Of a DNA stretch of 64,000 bases, positions 35,303 through 43,834 are shown one piece after another. The position numbers and the translations under genes were made by a program. Source of the DNA: Lichenibacterium ramalinae (GTDB taxonomy: Bacteria > Pseudomonadota > Alphaproteobacteria > Rhizobiales > Beijerinckiaceae); contig NZ_QYBC01000001.1 of assembly GCF_004137085.1 (NCBI RefSeq), positions 248,001 through 312,000 on the forward strand. Direction: 5' to 3'. Position 1 is the stretch's first letter; each line of letters opens with the position of its first letter. The notes beneath the pieces were generated by a model. That model saw only the letters and a list, made by a program, of their open reading frames with translations. It was not told the DNA's origin and made no database searches.

Positions 35303-36048
35303 GCGCCCCTGGCCGGCAGGAGCCGCTCGTATTCGGCCTCGGCCAGGCCGTAGCTTCGCCCCGCCAGCGCCCTCAGCCCGGCCCGGTCCAGGACGGTGAT
35401 GCGCCCACGCCGCGCCCGCACGAGACCGTGCCCTTCGAGGACCTGCACCGCCACCGTCACGCCGGGACGTCGCACCCCCAGCATGGTCGACAGGAAGCCG
35501 TGCGTCACCAGCAGGACGTCGTCGTCCGACCGGTCGTGGCACATCAGCAGCCAGCGCGCGAGCCGGACTTCGATGGTGAAACCCGCGTTGCTGTAGGCCG
35601 TGAAGGCGCCCTGCACCACGACGGCCTGCACGTAGCGGAGCAGCAGGGCGTGGAGCCCCGGGCTCCGGGCCACGGCGGATTCGAGGTCGGGCACGGCCAC
35701 GCGATAGCCCTGTCCCGGCCGTTGGACGGAACACGACAGGGGGCTGCGGTCGGCCCGGAGCAGGACCGGGACGGCGCCGATCAGCCCCTCGCGACCGATC
35801 ATGCCGACCTCGACCTGGCCCAAGGCCTCGTCGGTGGTGACGGATGCGAAGCCGCTTTCCACGAAGCAGACGTGGCTGGCCGGCTTCTCGGCCGAAAGCA
35901 GCACCTCGTGCAGCGACAGGGTCACGGGCTGCAGCGGCAGCAGGTCGAAGTCCTCCGAAGCCATGACGGCCAGGAGGCGGTTGCGGCAGGATCTCTGGTC
36001 GACGCTCCCCGTGGCGTCTCTCCATCCGCGACGACGTTCGGCTTGCAT
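35278..36048 (-). CDS. Crp/Fnr family transcriptional regulator A
   Basis: 256 aa. The N-terminal cyclic-nucleotide-binding-like barrel (about 35-140) lacks the PRExxS-type cAMP site and the N-terminal Fnr cysteines; the C-terminal winged helix (about 165-235) has VTHGFLSTMLGVRRPGVTVA as recognition region. Signal unknown. Divergent from regulator B, with 146 nt between the starts; convergent overlap with the receiver gene. Confidence 0.88.
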   Translation of the reverse strand: MQAERRRGWRDATGSVDQRSCRNRLLAVMASEDFDLLPLQPVTLSLHEVLLSAEKPASHVCFVESGFASVTTDEALGQVEVGMIGREGLIGAVPVLLRADRSPLSCSVQRPGQGYRVAVPDLESAVARSPGLHALLLRYVQAVVVQGAFTAYSNAGFTIEVRLARWLLMCHDRSDDDVLLVTHGFLSTMLGVRRPGVTVAVQVLEGHGLVRARRGRITVLDRAGLRALAGRSYGLAEAEYERLLPARGAHAVTAPV

Positions 36049-36194
36049 AGGACTGTCCCCTGCGGAAGCGACGCTGCCGTGATCTTACAGGACGTCGCAG
36101 TAGGATCAAATACAGGACCTTGCATCATCTGACGATAATTTAAGTTTACGTAGACTTTGACCAAATTCATCGATATAGATTTGGGAGTTTTCCA

Positions 36195-36959
36195 ATGCAG
36201 GACCGATTCATGGCGGATCAGTTCGGCCGAAAGCTGCAGGTGTATGGGCCGATGCCGGACGCCGATGTTGCCGACCTCGCGGCCCTTGCGGCAGATGCGG
36301 TCTGCGTCGGGCCCGATTGCGACATGGTGCGCGAGGGGGACCCCTGCGACTCCGTGCTGGCGGTGCTGCGCGGTTTCGCCTGCCGCTACCGCCTGCTGCC
36401 GGGCGGGCAGCGCCAGATCACCGCCTACCTCATCCCCGGCGACCTTTTCGGCCTCCAGGACGGGGCCATGCGGGCCGCCACCAGCACGATCGGCACCCTC
36501 ACGCCCTGCGCCGTCGCCCAGATCCCGCGCGACGCCTTCCTTGACCTCGCCCGGCGGCGGCCCGCCATCGACCGCGCCCTGCGGCTCGCCACGGTGACGG
36601 ACGAGGCCATCCTGCAGGAATGGCTGGTCAATGTGGGGCGCCGCACCGCCTACCAGCGCATCGGGCACCTCCTGTGCGAGCTCCTGGTGCGGATGCGGGC
36701 GATCGGCGCCGCGCAGGGCCACAGCTACGACCTGCCCCTGACCCAGTACGACATCGGCGACACGACCGCGCTTTCGGTGGTCCACGTCAACCGGACGCTG
36801 CAGCAGCTGCGCGGGGAAGGGCTGATCCGCTGGGATCGGCGCCGCGTCGACATCCCCAATCCCGAGCGCCTCGCCGCCGCTTCCATGTTCGACCCCGCCT
36901 ATCTCGGCCTCGGCGAGGCCCCGGCGGACAGCTTCGGGGACGACCGCCTGATCGCGTGA
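36195..36959 (+). CDS. Crp/Fnr family transcriptional regulator B
   Basis: 254 aa. The effector barrel includes VLRGFACRYRLLPGGQRQIT and YLIPGDLFGLQ; the DNA-binding part is LPLTQYDIGDTTALSVVHVN followed by RTLQQLRGEGLIRW. It belongs to the Crp_2-type winged-helix group common in Rhizobiales. It shares little with regulator A outside the fold, so the pair is not a recent duplication. The intergenic DNA is AT-rich with runs such as AATTTAAG, suited to divergent promoters. Two starts are possible, ATG 36195 and ATG 36210. Confidence 0.88.
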   Translation: MQDRFMADQFGRKLQVYGPMPDADVADLAALAADAVCVGPDCDMVREGDPCDSVLAVLRGFACRYRLLPGGQRQITAYLIPGDLFGLQDGAMRAATSTIGTLTPCAVAQIPRDAFLDLARRRPAIDRALRLATVTDEAILQEWLVNVGRRTAYQRIGHLLCELLVRMRAIGAAQGHSYDLPLTQYDIGDTTALSVVHVNRTLQQLRGEGLIRWDRRRVDIPNPERLAAASMFDPAYLGLGEAPADSFGDDRLIA

Positions 36960-37145
36960 CCGCCCGGCCGCCCGGCCGGCGCGACGCGAGACGGCGCGGC
37001 GACGCGCGGCTGTTGACGAAAGGCCGCGCGTCGGCACAGTGCCGCGCAGGGTCCCGGCGCGGCAGGGTCTCGGCGGCGCCGGGCACCGCGCCGCGCCGCG
37101 AGCCCTCACGCGCCGGCGGGCCGGCCTCAGTCTCGAGAACACGCC

Positions 37146-38093
37146 ATGGGTCTCACCGTCGCGGTCCAGATGGATCCCATCGACCGCATCAACATCGCAG
37201 GCGATTCCACCTTCGCCCTGCTGCTGGCCGCCCAGGCGCGGGGCCACGCGCTGCTCTACTACACGCCCGAAACCCTCTCGCAGCGCGCCGGCAGCGTCTT
37301 CGCCCCGATGCGGCCCCTCGCCGTGCGCGACGCGGCGGGCGACCACTTCACGCTCGGCGAGCCGCGGCACACCGACCTCGCCGAGGTCGACGTGGTGCTG
37401 CTGCGCCAGGACCCGCCCTTCGACCTCGCCTACATCACCTCGACCCACCTCCTCGAGCGCGTCCACCCGAAGACGCTCGTCGTCAACGACCCGGCGGGCG
37501 TGCGCAACGCGCCCGAGAAGCTCTTCGTGCTCGACTTTCCCGAGTTGATGCCGCCGACGCTGATCTCCCGCGACCGGGCCGCCATCGAGGCCTTCCGGGC
37601 CGAGCACGGCGACATCGTGATGAAGCCGCTCTACGGCAACGGCGGCGCGGCGGTGTTCAAGGTGTCGCGGCGGGACCCGAACTTCGGCTCGCTGTTCGAC
37701 CTCTTCACCGCCACCTTCCGCGAGCCCTGGGTGGCGCAGCGCTTCCTGCCGGAGGTCACCAAGGGCGACAAGCGCATCATCCTGGTCGACGGCGTCGCCA
37801 TGGGCGCCGTCAACCGCGTCCCGGCCGACGACGACATCCGGTCCAACATGGTGCGGGGCGGCGCGGCCGGGGCCACCGACCTCACGGCGCGCGAGCGGGA
37901 AATCTGCGACATCATCGGGCCGGAACTGAAGCGCCGCGGCCTGCTCTTCACCGGCATCGACGTGATCGACGGCAACCTCACCGAGATCAACGTCACGTCG
38001 CCGACGGGGCTTCGCGCCATCCGGCGCCTCGGCGGCCCGGACCTCGCCGAGGCCGTGTGGGACGCGATCGAGGGCAAGGTGGGCAAAGGCTGA
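37146..38093 (+). CDS. gshB: Glutathione synthase
   Basis: 315-aa cytosolic ATP-grasp ligase joining gamma-glutamylcysteine and glycine. N-terminal [20 protein letters not shown] is the gshB signature. ATP-grasp features are [40 protein letters not shown] and [19 protein letters not shown]. Length is typical. It stands alone here, between regulator B and the Fic module. Confidence 0.97.
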   Translation: MGLTVAVQMDPIDRINIAGDSTFALLLAAQARGHALLYYTPETLSQRAGSVFAPMRPLAVRDAAGDHFTLGEPRHTDLAEVDVVLLRQDPPFDLAYITSTHLLERVHPKTLVVNDPAGVRNAPEKLFVLDFPELMPPTLISRDRAAIEAFRAEHGDIVMKPLYGNGGAAVFKVSRRDPNFGSLFDLFTATFREPWVAQRFLPEVTKGDKRIILVDGVAMGAVNRVPADDDIRSNMVRGGAAGATDLTAREREICDIIGPELKRRGLLFTGIDVIDGNLTEINVTSPTGLRAIRRLGGPDLAEAVWDAIEGKVGKG

Positions 38094-38232
38094 CGGCCCC
38101 CCCTTCCCGATCCGGGGCGGGTCGGACCGAGGCAAGACGTGAAACTGTTTCGCGGCTCCTCCGGTTGATTCGCTAAGCCGCGTCGTGATCCCTGGCCATG
38201 GCCGGCTGACCGAGACGATTTGGAAGACGATC

Positions 38233-38430
38233 ATGTCCGATGCGCTCGAGACTCTGATAAACCAAACCCGGACCATCACGATGGACGAAGCGCAGAAGCG
38301 CGAGCAGCGCTTGAGCTTCGTTTACGGCAACACGCACATCGAGAACGAGCGCATCACGCGGGACATCGTTGCAGAGGCCGATGCGAAAGTGTCGCGCGAG
38401 GAGACCGTCGACCTCGTGCAGCCGTCTTGA
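38233..38430 (+). CDS. Fic antitoxin (VbhA-like), first cistron of toxin-antitoxin pair
   Basis: 65 aa, MSDALETLINQTRTITMDEA onward. It contains RLSFVYGNTHIENERITRD, the inhibitory-helix motif of Fic antitoxins ([S/T]xxxE[G/N]); here the first position is N33 rather than Ser/Thr, while the inhibitory glutamate E37 and following N38 are kept. That glutamate blocks ATP binding in the partner's active site. The stop TGA overlaps the TTG start of the toxin. It could be read as the front of one frameshifted Fic gene, but both pieces begin and end like complete proteins. Confidence 0.72.
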   Translation: MSDALETLINQTRTITMDEAQKREQRLSFVYGNTHIENERITRDIVAEADAKVSREETVDLVQPS

Positions 38431-39083
38431 GTGAGTTCGAGGATCGGCGCAGCAAGCCAAACCCGGCTGATCTGATCACCGATCCGTCGATGAAGGCACG
38501 GCGAGAGGCCGAGAACGGCATCCGTCAATTCAGATCAGCCCTGGACATCATCCAAGCCCATATCGCGAAACCCGATCGACCTTTGCTCCTCACACCGACC
38601 TTGATCAAAGGTCTGCACAAAGTTGCCTTGGACGGCATCAATATTCAAGCCGGTTCGTATAGAAACGAACACGTCACAATTCAGGGAAGTCAGCATATCC
38701 CCCCTCGACCTGCAGATATCCCGGATTTTGTCCTTGGGATGTGCGATCATATCGATGAATACTGGCACGGTATCGATGCCACTGAACTTGCCGCTTATGT
38801 TCTGTGGCGGATCAACTGGATCCATCCCTTTGCTGACGGGAACGGCCGCACGGCAAGAACGATCTGCTACATGGTCCTGAGCGCGAAGCTTGGGTATGTC
38901 CTGCCGGGCTCACCGACGATTCCAGAGCAGATCGCGGCGGACAAGCAGCCCTACTACAAGGTTCTGGAGGAGGCCGACGACTCGTGGAAGCGAGGCTTTC
39001 TTGCGTTGTCGGGCATGGAATCGATGCTCGAAGCGATGCTCGAGCGTCAACTCAGGGGCGCAGCCCCTGCCGCAGCCAATTGA
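38427..39083 (+). CDS. Fic family AMP-transferase toxin
   Basis: 218 aa from TTG 38427 (read as M)SEFEDRRSKPNPADLITDP; ATG 38490 is a later alternative. The catalytic loop HPFADGNGRTAR (133-144) matches HxFx(D/E)GNGRxxR perfectly, and WRINW before it is usual, so the enzyme is probably active in transferring AMP (or another nucleotide) to protein hydroxyls. Expression is likely coupled to the antitoxin through the TTGA overlap. Codon use and GC content are visibly lower than in neighbouring genes (many ATA/AAT/TTT-type codons), which suggests horizontal acquisition. Confidence 0.88.
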   Translation: MSEFEDRRSKPNPADLITDPSMKARREAENGIRQFRSALDIIQAHIAKPDRPLLLTPTLIKGLHKVALDGINIQAGSYRNEHVTIQGSQHIPPRPADIPDFVLGMCDHIDEYWHGIDATELAAYVLWRINWIHPFADGNGRTARTICYMVLSAKLGYVLPGSPTIPEQIAADKQPYYKVLEEADDSWKRGFLALSGMESMLEAMLERQLRGAAPAAAN

Positions 39084-39196
39084 GGGCGGCCCCGGTCATC
39101 GTCGAAACATGACCGATACCCACCCTCCTCAAAGCTTCCACACTCTGCTGCGATCAGCACGAGCATCGCCATGGGATCACCCGGGAGCTTCCGATC

Positions 39197-39928
39197 ATGA
39201 CGCCGGTGGACGACCCTCTCGTGCTGATCGTCGAGGACGATGCCGACATCAGCGCCCTGATGGCCCGCTACCTCGGCGACAACGGTTTCTCCACCGAGAT
39301 CGCCGGGGACGGCGTCGCCATGGACCGCCGCATGGCGCAGCGCCGCCCCGACATCGTCGTGCTCGACATCAACCTGCCGGGCGAGGACGGGCTGTCGCTC
39401 TGCCTGCGGCTGCGCAATGCCGGGGGGCCGCCCGTCATCATGGTGACGGCCAAGGGCGAGGACGTGGACCGCATCCTCGGCCTCGAGATGGGGGCGGACG
39501 ACTACCTGCCGAAGCCCTTCAACCCGCGCGAACTCCTGGCCCGCATCCGCGCCGTGCTGCGCCGACAGGGCGTCGGGCCCGGCCCCGCGCCGGCCGCCGG
39601 GCCACCGCGGGTGCTGCGCTTCGCCGGCTGGACCATCGACCGCGGCGCCCGCCGCCTGACCGACCCCGACGGGACCCGCGTGGCCCTGACCAGCGCGGAA
39701 TTCGACCTCCTGTCGACGTTCTGCGACCACCCGGGCCGGGTGCTGTCGCGCGAGCGCCTGCTCGACCTCACGCAGGGGCCCGGCAGCGTGTCTCAGGATC
39801 GCAGCATCGACATCGTGGTGAGCCGCCTGCGCCTCAAGATCGAGCGCAACCCGCGCGAGCCGGACTTCGTCCAGACGGTGCGGTCCAGCGGCTACATCTT
39901 CTCGCCCGGCGTCGAGGCGGAGCCGTGA
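39197..39928 (+). CDS. OmpR-type response regulator
   Basis: 243 aa. Receiver domain with IVEDDAD, phosphoacceptor D57 in VVLDINLPGEDG, and K in PKPFNP; winged-helix DNA-binding domain from about 135 with LTSAEFDLLSTFCDHPGRVL and DRSIDIVVSRLRLKIERNPR. The alternative DNA-binding residues are similar to those of the tctD/ompR group, but the regulon is unknown. The stop TGA overlaps the GTG start of the kinase gene, a classical two-component operon. Confidence 0.93.
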   Translation: MTPVDDPLVLIVEDDADISALMARYLGDNGFSTEIAGDGVAMDRRMAQRRPDIVVLDINLPGEDGLSLCLRLRNAGGPPVIMVTAKGEDVDRILGLEMGADDYLPKPFNPRELLARIRAVLRRQGVGPGPAPAAGPPRVLRFAGWTIDRGARRLTDPDGTRVALTSAEFDLLSTFCDHPGRVLSRERLLDLTQGPGSVSQDRSIDIVVSRLRLKIERNPREPDFVQTVRSSGYIFSPGVEAEP

Positions 39929-41163
39929 GGGCGCCGGGCCGGCTGCTGCCCGGGCGCATCGCCACCCAGCTCATGCTGCTGGTGACGCTGTCGGCCCTCA
40001 TCTTTCACCTCTGCATGAGCGGGGTGTTCCTGCTGAACCGCAACGGCTGGTTCCGGCCCATGCATCCCGCCCTCGTCAACCGGCTCGACTACGCGGTCGG
40101 CGTCCTCGAAGCGGCCGCGCCGGACGGGCGCGCCGCCGTCGTCGACGCCCTCGCCCGCTCCGATCCCGCCCTCGACATCCGCCCCGACGCGTCCGGGGCG
40201 CCGGCGGGTCCCGGGCGGCGGCGCGTCGCCCTGCGCGGCGGCGCGGCCGTCACGCTCGCCGACACGGCGTCCCGGAGGAGCGGGCCCGACCCGTCCGTCC
40301 TGGCCTCCGGCACCCTGGTCTTCATCGCCCTGTCGACCACGCTCTTCGTGGTCTGGGCCGTGCGGGGCGTCACCGCCCCGCTCGGCCGCGTGGCGGAAGC
40401 CTTCGACGGCGTCGCCCTCGACGCGGCGTCGCTGGCCGGCAAGCCCCGCGTGCTGCCCGAAACGGGCGCCACCGAGATCGCCACCGTGGCGCGCGGCTTC
40501 AACCGCATGCAGGCACGCATCGCCCGGATGATGGCGGAGCGCACCGACATGCTGGCCGCCGTCAGCCACGACCTGCGCACCCCCATCACGCGGCTGCGGC
40601 TGCGGGCCGAATTCGTCGCCGATCCGCCGCTGCGCGAGCTCATGCTGCGGGACCTCGGCCAGATGGACGCGCTGGTCCATGCCGCGCTGTCCTTCATCCG
40701 CGACAGGGCCGTGGAACGGGTGCCGGCGCGGCTCGACCTCGCCAGCCTGCTGCGCACCGTCTGCGACGAGGCGGCCGACCTCGGCCATCGCGCCCGCTAC
40801 GGCGGGCCCGACCACCTCGTGATCCGGGGACACGAGGACGAGTTGCGCCGCGCCGTGGGCAACCTCGTCGACAATGCCGCGCGGGTCGAGGCCGAGGCCC
40901 TGGTCGAGCTCAGCCGCGAGGCCGACGGTACCGTCGCCGTGACGGTCAGCGACGACGGCCCCGGCATTCCGCCCGAGCGGCTCGACGAGGTCATGCAGCC
41001 GTTCCGCCGCGGGACCGACGACGGCAACCGGCCGCAGCCGTCCGGCTTCGGGCTCGGGCTGCCGATCGTGCAGGCCATCGTGGCGGCGCATGGCGGCACG
41101 CTGACGCTGAGCAACCGCCTGCCGCACGGCCTGTGCTGCCGCATCGCCCTGCCGGCCGCCTGA
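39925..41163 (+). CDS. Sensor histidine kinase
   Basis: 412 aa. TM1 about 14-36, a short periplasmic loop to about 125, TM2 about 127-147, HAMP, then HisKA with the phosphorylated H215 in AAVSHDLRTPITRLRLR and HATPase_c with the N box NLVDNAARVEAEALVEL, DDGPGI and GFGLGLPIV. The periplasmic loop (about 90 residues) is unusually small and Ala/Asp-rich, so the signal may be sensed in the membrane or via a partner. GTG 39925 is forced by the overlap with the response regulator. Confidence 0.92.
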   Translation: MRAPGRLLPGRIATQLMLLVTLSALIFHLCMSGVFLLNRNGWFRPMHPALVNRLDYAVGVLEAAAPDGRAAVVDALARSDPALDIRPDASGAPAGPGRRRVALRGGAAVTLADTASRRSGPDPSVLASGTLVFIALSTTLFVVWAVRGVTAPLGRVAEAFDGVALDAASLAGKPRVLPETGATEIATVARGFNRMQARIARMMAERTDMLAAVSHDLRTPITRLRLRAEFVADPPLRELMLRDLGQMDALVHAALSFIRDRAVERVPARLDLASLLRTVCDEAADLGHRARYGGPDHLVIRGHEDELRRAVGNLVDNAARVEAEALVELSREADGTVAVTVSDDGPGIPPERLDEVMQPFRRGTDDGNRPQPSGFGLGLPIVQAIVAAHGGTLTLSNRLPHGLCCRIALPAA

Positions 41164-41234
41164 TCAGGCCGGCGCAGGCCGGGGGACCCACTGTTTCCGT
41201 TGCGCGAGCCTCGCCAAAGCGGCGGTCTGCCGCT

Positions 41235-42476
41235 ATGGCCAAGCCCGAGCCTGCTTCCGGAACACCCGCCCATGACGCAATCCCCGAGCCCCACGTGACG
41301 GCGACGCCAGGGCCGCGGCGCCGCGCCCGCCGCGCCGCAGCCCTCGCGCTTCCCCTCGCCCTGTCGCTGGCGCTCGGCGCCTGCGCGTTGGGCGGGCGCG
41401 ACGCCTTCACGGCCGCCGACCAGGCGGTGGCGGCCGTGCCGGGCTTCGGTGCCGTCCGGGTGTGGGGCGACGCGCCGGCGCGGGCCGTCGCCAGGGCCGT
41501 CCTGCCCGCCCCGGCGCGGGGCATGGGGCGCGACGTGAACGTGCTGGCCCTTTCGGGGGGCGGCGCCGGCGGAGCCTTCGCGGCCGGCCTGCTCGACGGC
41601 TGGACGCGGCGCGGCGACCGCCCCGCCTTCGACGTCGTCACGGGCGTGTCGACCGGCGCGCTCATCGCGCCCTTCGCCTTCCTCGGGCCGGCCTACGACG
41701 CCGTGCTGGCGCGGCTCTACACCGGGGACGGGGCGGGCGGCGTCGCGGAGCCCGCCAACATCGTCGCCATCGCGACCGGTGACGGGCTGCTCGACCCCGG
41801 GCCGCTGCGCCGCATGGTCGAGGCCTATGCGACGCCGGACTTCATCGCCGCGATCGCGGCCGAGCACCGGCGCGGGCGGCGCCTGCTGGTGGTGACCACC
41901 AACCTCGACGCCCAGCGGCCCGTCGTGTGGGACATGGGGGCCATCGCGGCGAGCGGCCGGCCGGACGCGCCCGCGCTGTTCCGCGACGTGCTGGTCGCCT
42001 CCGCCAGCGTGCCGGCGGTGTTCCCTCCGGTGATGATCCGGGCCGAGGCCGGCGCGCGCGCGCTGGAGGAGATGCATGTCGACGGGGTGGCGACGGCCCA
42101 GATCTACCTGCGGCCCGACGTCTTCGCCGCCGCCTTCCCGAGCCGGCGCCTCCACATCTGGGCGGTGGTCAACAACACGCTGCCGCCCGAGTTCACCGTC
42201 ACGGCCCGGGGGACGCTGCCGATCGCCTACCGGTCGCTCGCCACCGTGATGAAGAGCCAGACCAACGCCACCGTGACGGCGGCCAGCGAGGCGGCGCGCC
42301 GGCTCGGCGTCGCCTTCTCGCTGGCCTATATCGACCATGCCGTGGCCTACGACCCCACGACGCCCTTCGCCGCCTCGTACATGGACCGGGTCTATGCCGT
42401 CGGCACCGGCGAGGCGCGGGACGGCACGGTCTGGCACCGCGACCTCGCCGGGCTGGCCGTGCCGGCCCAGCCGTAG
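41235..42476 (+). CDS. Patatin-like phospholipase lipoprotein
   Basis: 413 aa. A signal peptide ends in the lipobox LGAC (C50), so it is predicted to be lipid-anchored. Patatin motifs are oxyanion ALSGGGAGGAFAAG, nucleophile GVSTG and the Asp of DGVA, forming a Ser-Asp dyad. It probably hydrolyses acyl esters on membrane lipids. ATG 41235 is chosen because it keeps RRRARRAAALALPLALSL as signal start; the frame is open 34 codons upstream, overlapping the kinase end. Confidence 0.88.
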   Translation: MAKPEPASGTPAHDAIPEPHVTATPGPRRRARRAAALALPLALSLALGACALGGRDAFTAADQAVAAVPGFGAVRVWGDAPARAVARAVLPAPARGMGRDVNVLALSGGGAGGAFAAGLLDGWTRRGDRPAFDVVTGVSTGALIAPFAFLGPAYDAVLARLYTGDGAGGVAEPANIVAIATGDGLLDPGPLRRMVEAYATPDFIAAIAAEHRRGRRLLVVTTNLDAQRPVVWDMGAIAASGRPDAPALFRDVLVASASVPAVFPPVMIRAEAGARALEEMHVDGVATAQIYLRPDVFAAAFPSRRLHIWAVVNNTLPPEFTVTARGTLPIAYRSLATVMKSQTNATVTAASEAARRLGVAFSLAYIDHAVAYDPTTPFAASYMDRVYAVGTGEARDGTVWHRDLAGLAVPAQP

Positions 42477-42586
42477 CGCGGCAGCGGCGACGTCGGCCCG
42501 GAAGCGCCAAGGCGATTCCAACGGACCCGATCCTGCTCTAGAAGGGCCGGGTCCGCGGCCGCGGCCGCCACCGGAACCGCAGATCC

Positions 42587-43834
42587 ATGGCTCCTTCCGT
42601 CCCCGTCTCGCCGCTCGCCCCCACGGCGACGCCCGCCATGCCGACCATCGCGGGGCTGCGCTTCGCGGCCGGCGAGGCCGGCATCCGCTACAAGGGGCGG
42701 ACCGACGTCACGGTCGCGGTGCTGCCGGAAGGCACCGCGGTGGCGGGCGTCTTCACCCGGTCGCGCTGCCCCTCGGCCCCGGTCGACTGGTGCCGGGCGA
42801 ACCTCGGCGGCGGCAGAGCGCGGCTCCTCGTGGTCAATTCCGGCAACGCCAACGCCTTCACGGGACGCACCGGCGTCGCCTCGACGCGACTCACCGCCGA
42901 GATCGCGGGCCGCGCCAGCGGCGCGACGGCGGCCGAGATCTTCCTGGCCTCGACGGGCGTCATCGGCGAGCCGCTCGACGCGTCGCGCTTCGAGGGCGTG
43001 CTCGACAGGCTCGTCGCCGAGGCGCGCGAGGACGGCATCGCCGAGGCCGCCCGCGCCATCATGACGACCGACACCTTTCCCAAGCTCGCCACCGCCACGG
43101 CCGACATCGGCGGCGTGCCGGTGACGATCAACGGCATCGCCAAGGGTGCCGGCATGATCGCGCCCGACATGGCCACGATGCTGAGCTTCGTCTTCACCGA
43201 CGCCCCGATCGCCGCCCCGGCGCTGCAGGCGCTGCTGTCGCGCGGGGTCGAGGCCTCGTTCAACTGCATCACGGTCGACAGCGACACCTCCACGTCGGAC
43301 ACGCTGATGCTCTTCGCCACCGGGGGCGCGGCGGAGCGCGGCGCCCCCGCCATCGCCGATCCCGCCGACCCGCGGCTGGCCGGCTTCGCGGCGGCGCTGG
43401 ACGGGCTGCTGCTCGACCTCGCCCACCTCGTCGTCAAGGACGGCGAGGGCGCCCGCAAGTTCGTGTCGGTGCGGGTCGAGGGCGCCGAAAGCGATGCCTC
43501 CGCCAAGCGCATCGCGCTGTCGATCGCCAATTCGCCGCTGGTCAAGACCGCGGTGGCGGGCGAGGACGCCAACTGGGGCCGGGTGGTCGCCGCCGTCGGC
43601 AAGGCCGGCGAGGCCGCCGACCGCGACCGGCTCGCCATCTGGTTCGGGCCCATCCGGGTCGCCGCCGAGGGGCTGCGCGACCCCGCCTACGACGAAGCCG
43701 CCACCTCCAGCTACATGCGCGGCCAGGACATCGACATCCGGGTCGACATCGGCCTAGGCTCGGGACGCGCCACCGTTTGGACCTGCGACCTGACCAAACT
43801 CTATGTCGAGATCAACGGCGACTACCGCTCCTGA
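42587..43834 (+). CDS. argJ: Bifunctional glutamate N-acetyltransferase/amino-acid acetyltransferase
   Basis: 415 aa, typical length. ArgJ recycles the acetyl group from N-acetylornithine to glutamate in arginine synthesis and, in bifunctional forms, also uses acetyl-CoA. The protein cleaves itself before T197 in [13 protein letters not shown], which then is the nucleophile; [10 protein letters not shown] and the C-terminal [20 protein letters not shown] are family markers. The C-terminal 32 nt overlap the start of pbpC in another frame. Confidence 0.97.
   Translation: MAPSVPVSPLAPTATPAMPTIAGLRFAAGEAGIRYKGRTDVTVAVLPEGTAVAGVFTRSRCPSAPVDWCRANLGGGRARLLVVNSGNANAFTGRTGVASTRLTAEIAGRASGATAAEIFLASTGVIGEPLDASRFEGVLDRLVAEAREDGIAEAARAIMTTDTFPKLATATADIGGVPVTINGIAKGAGMIAPDMATMLSFVFTDAPIAAPALQALLSRGVEASFNCITVDSDTSTSDTLMLFATGGAAERGAPAIADPADPRLAGFAAALDGLLLDLAHLVVKDGEGARKFVSVRVEGAESDASAKRIALSIANSPLVKTAVAGEDANWGRVVAAVGKAGEAADRDRLAIWFGPIRVAAEGLRDPAYDEAATSSYMRGQDIDIRVDIGLGSGRATVWTCDLTKLYVEINGDYRS

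Noticed and set aside
36080-36190. Fnr box (TTGAT-N4-ATCAA) between the two Crp-type genes.
   Set aside because: Only isolated half-like sequences (GATCAAAT, TTTGACC) occur; no correctly spaced pair.
38185-39083. Reading the Fic locus as one gene broken by a frameshift.
   Set aside because: Both halves have natural beginnings and ends and overlap by TTGA as expected for a toxin-antitoxin operon. Not fully excluded without homologue alignment.
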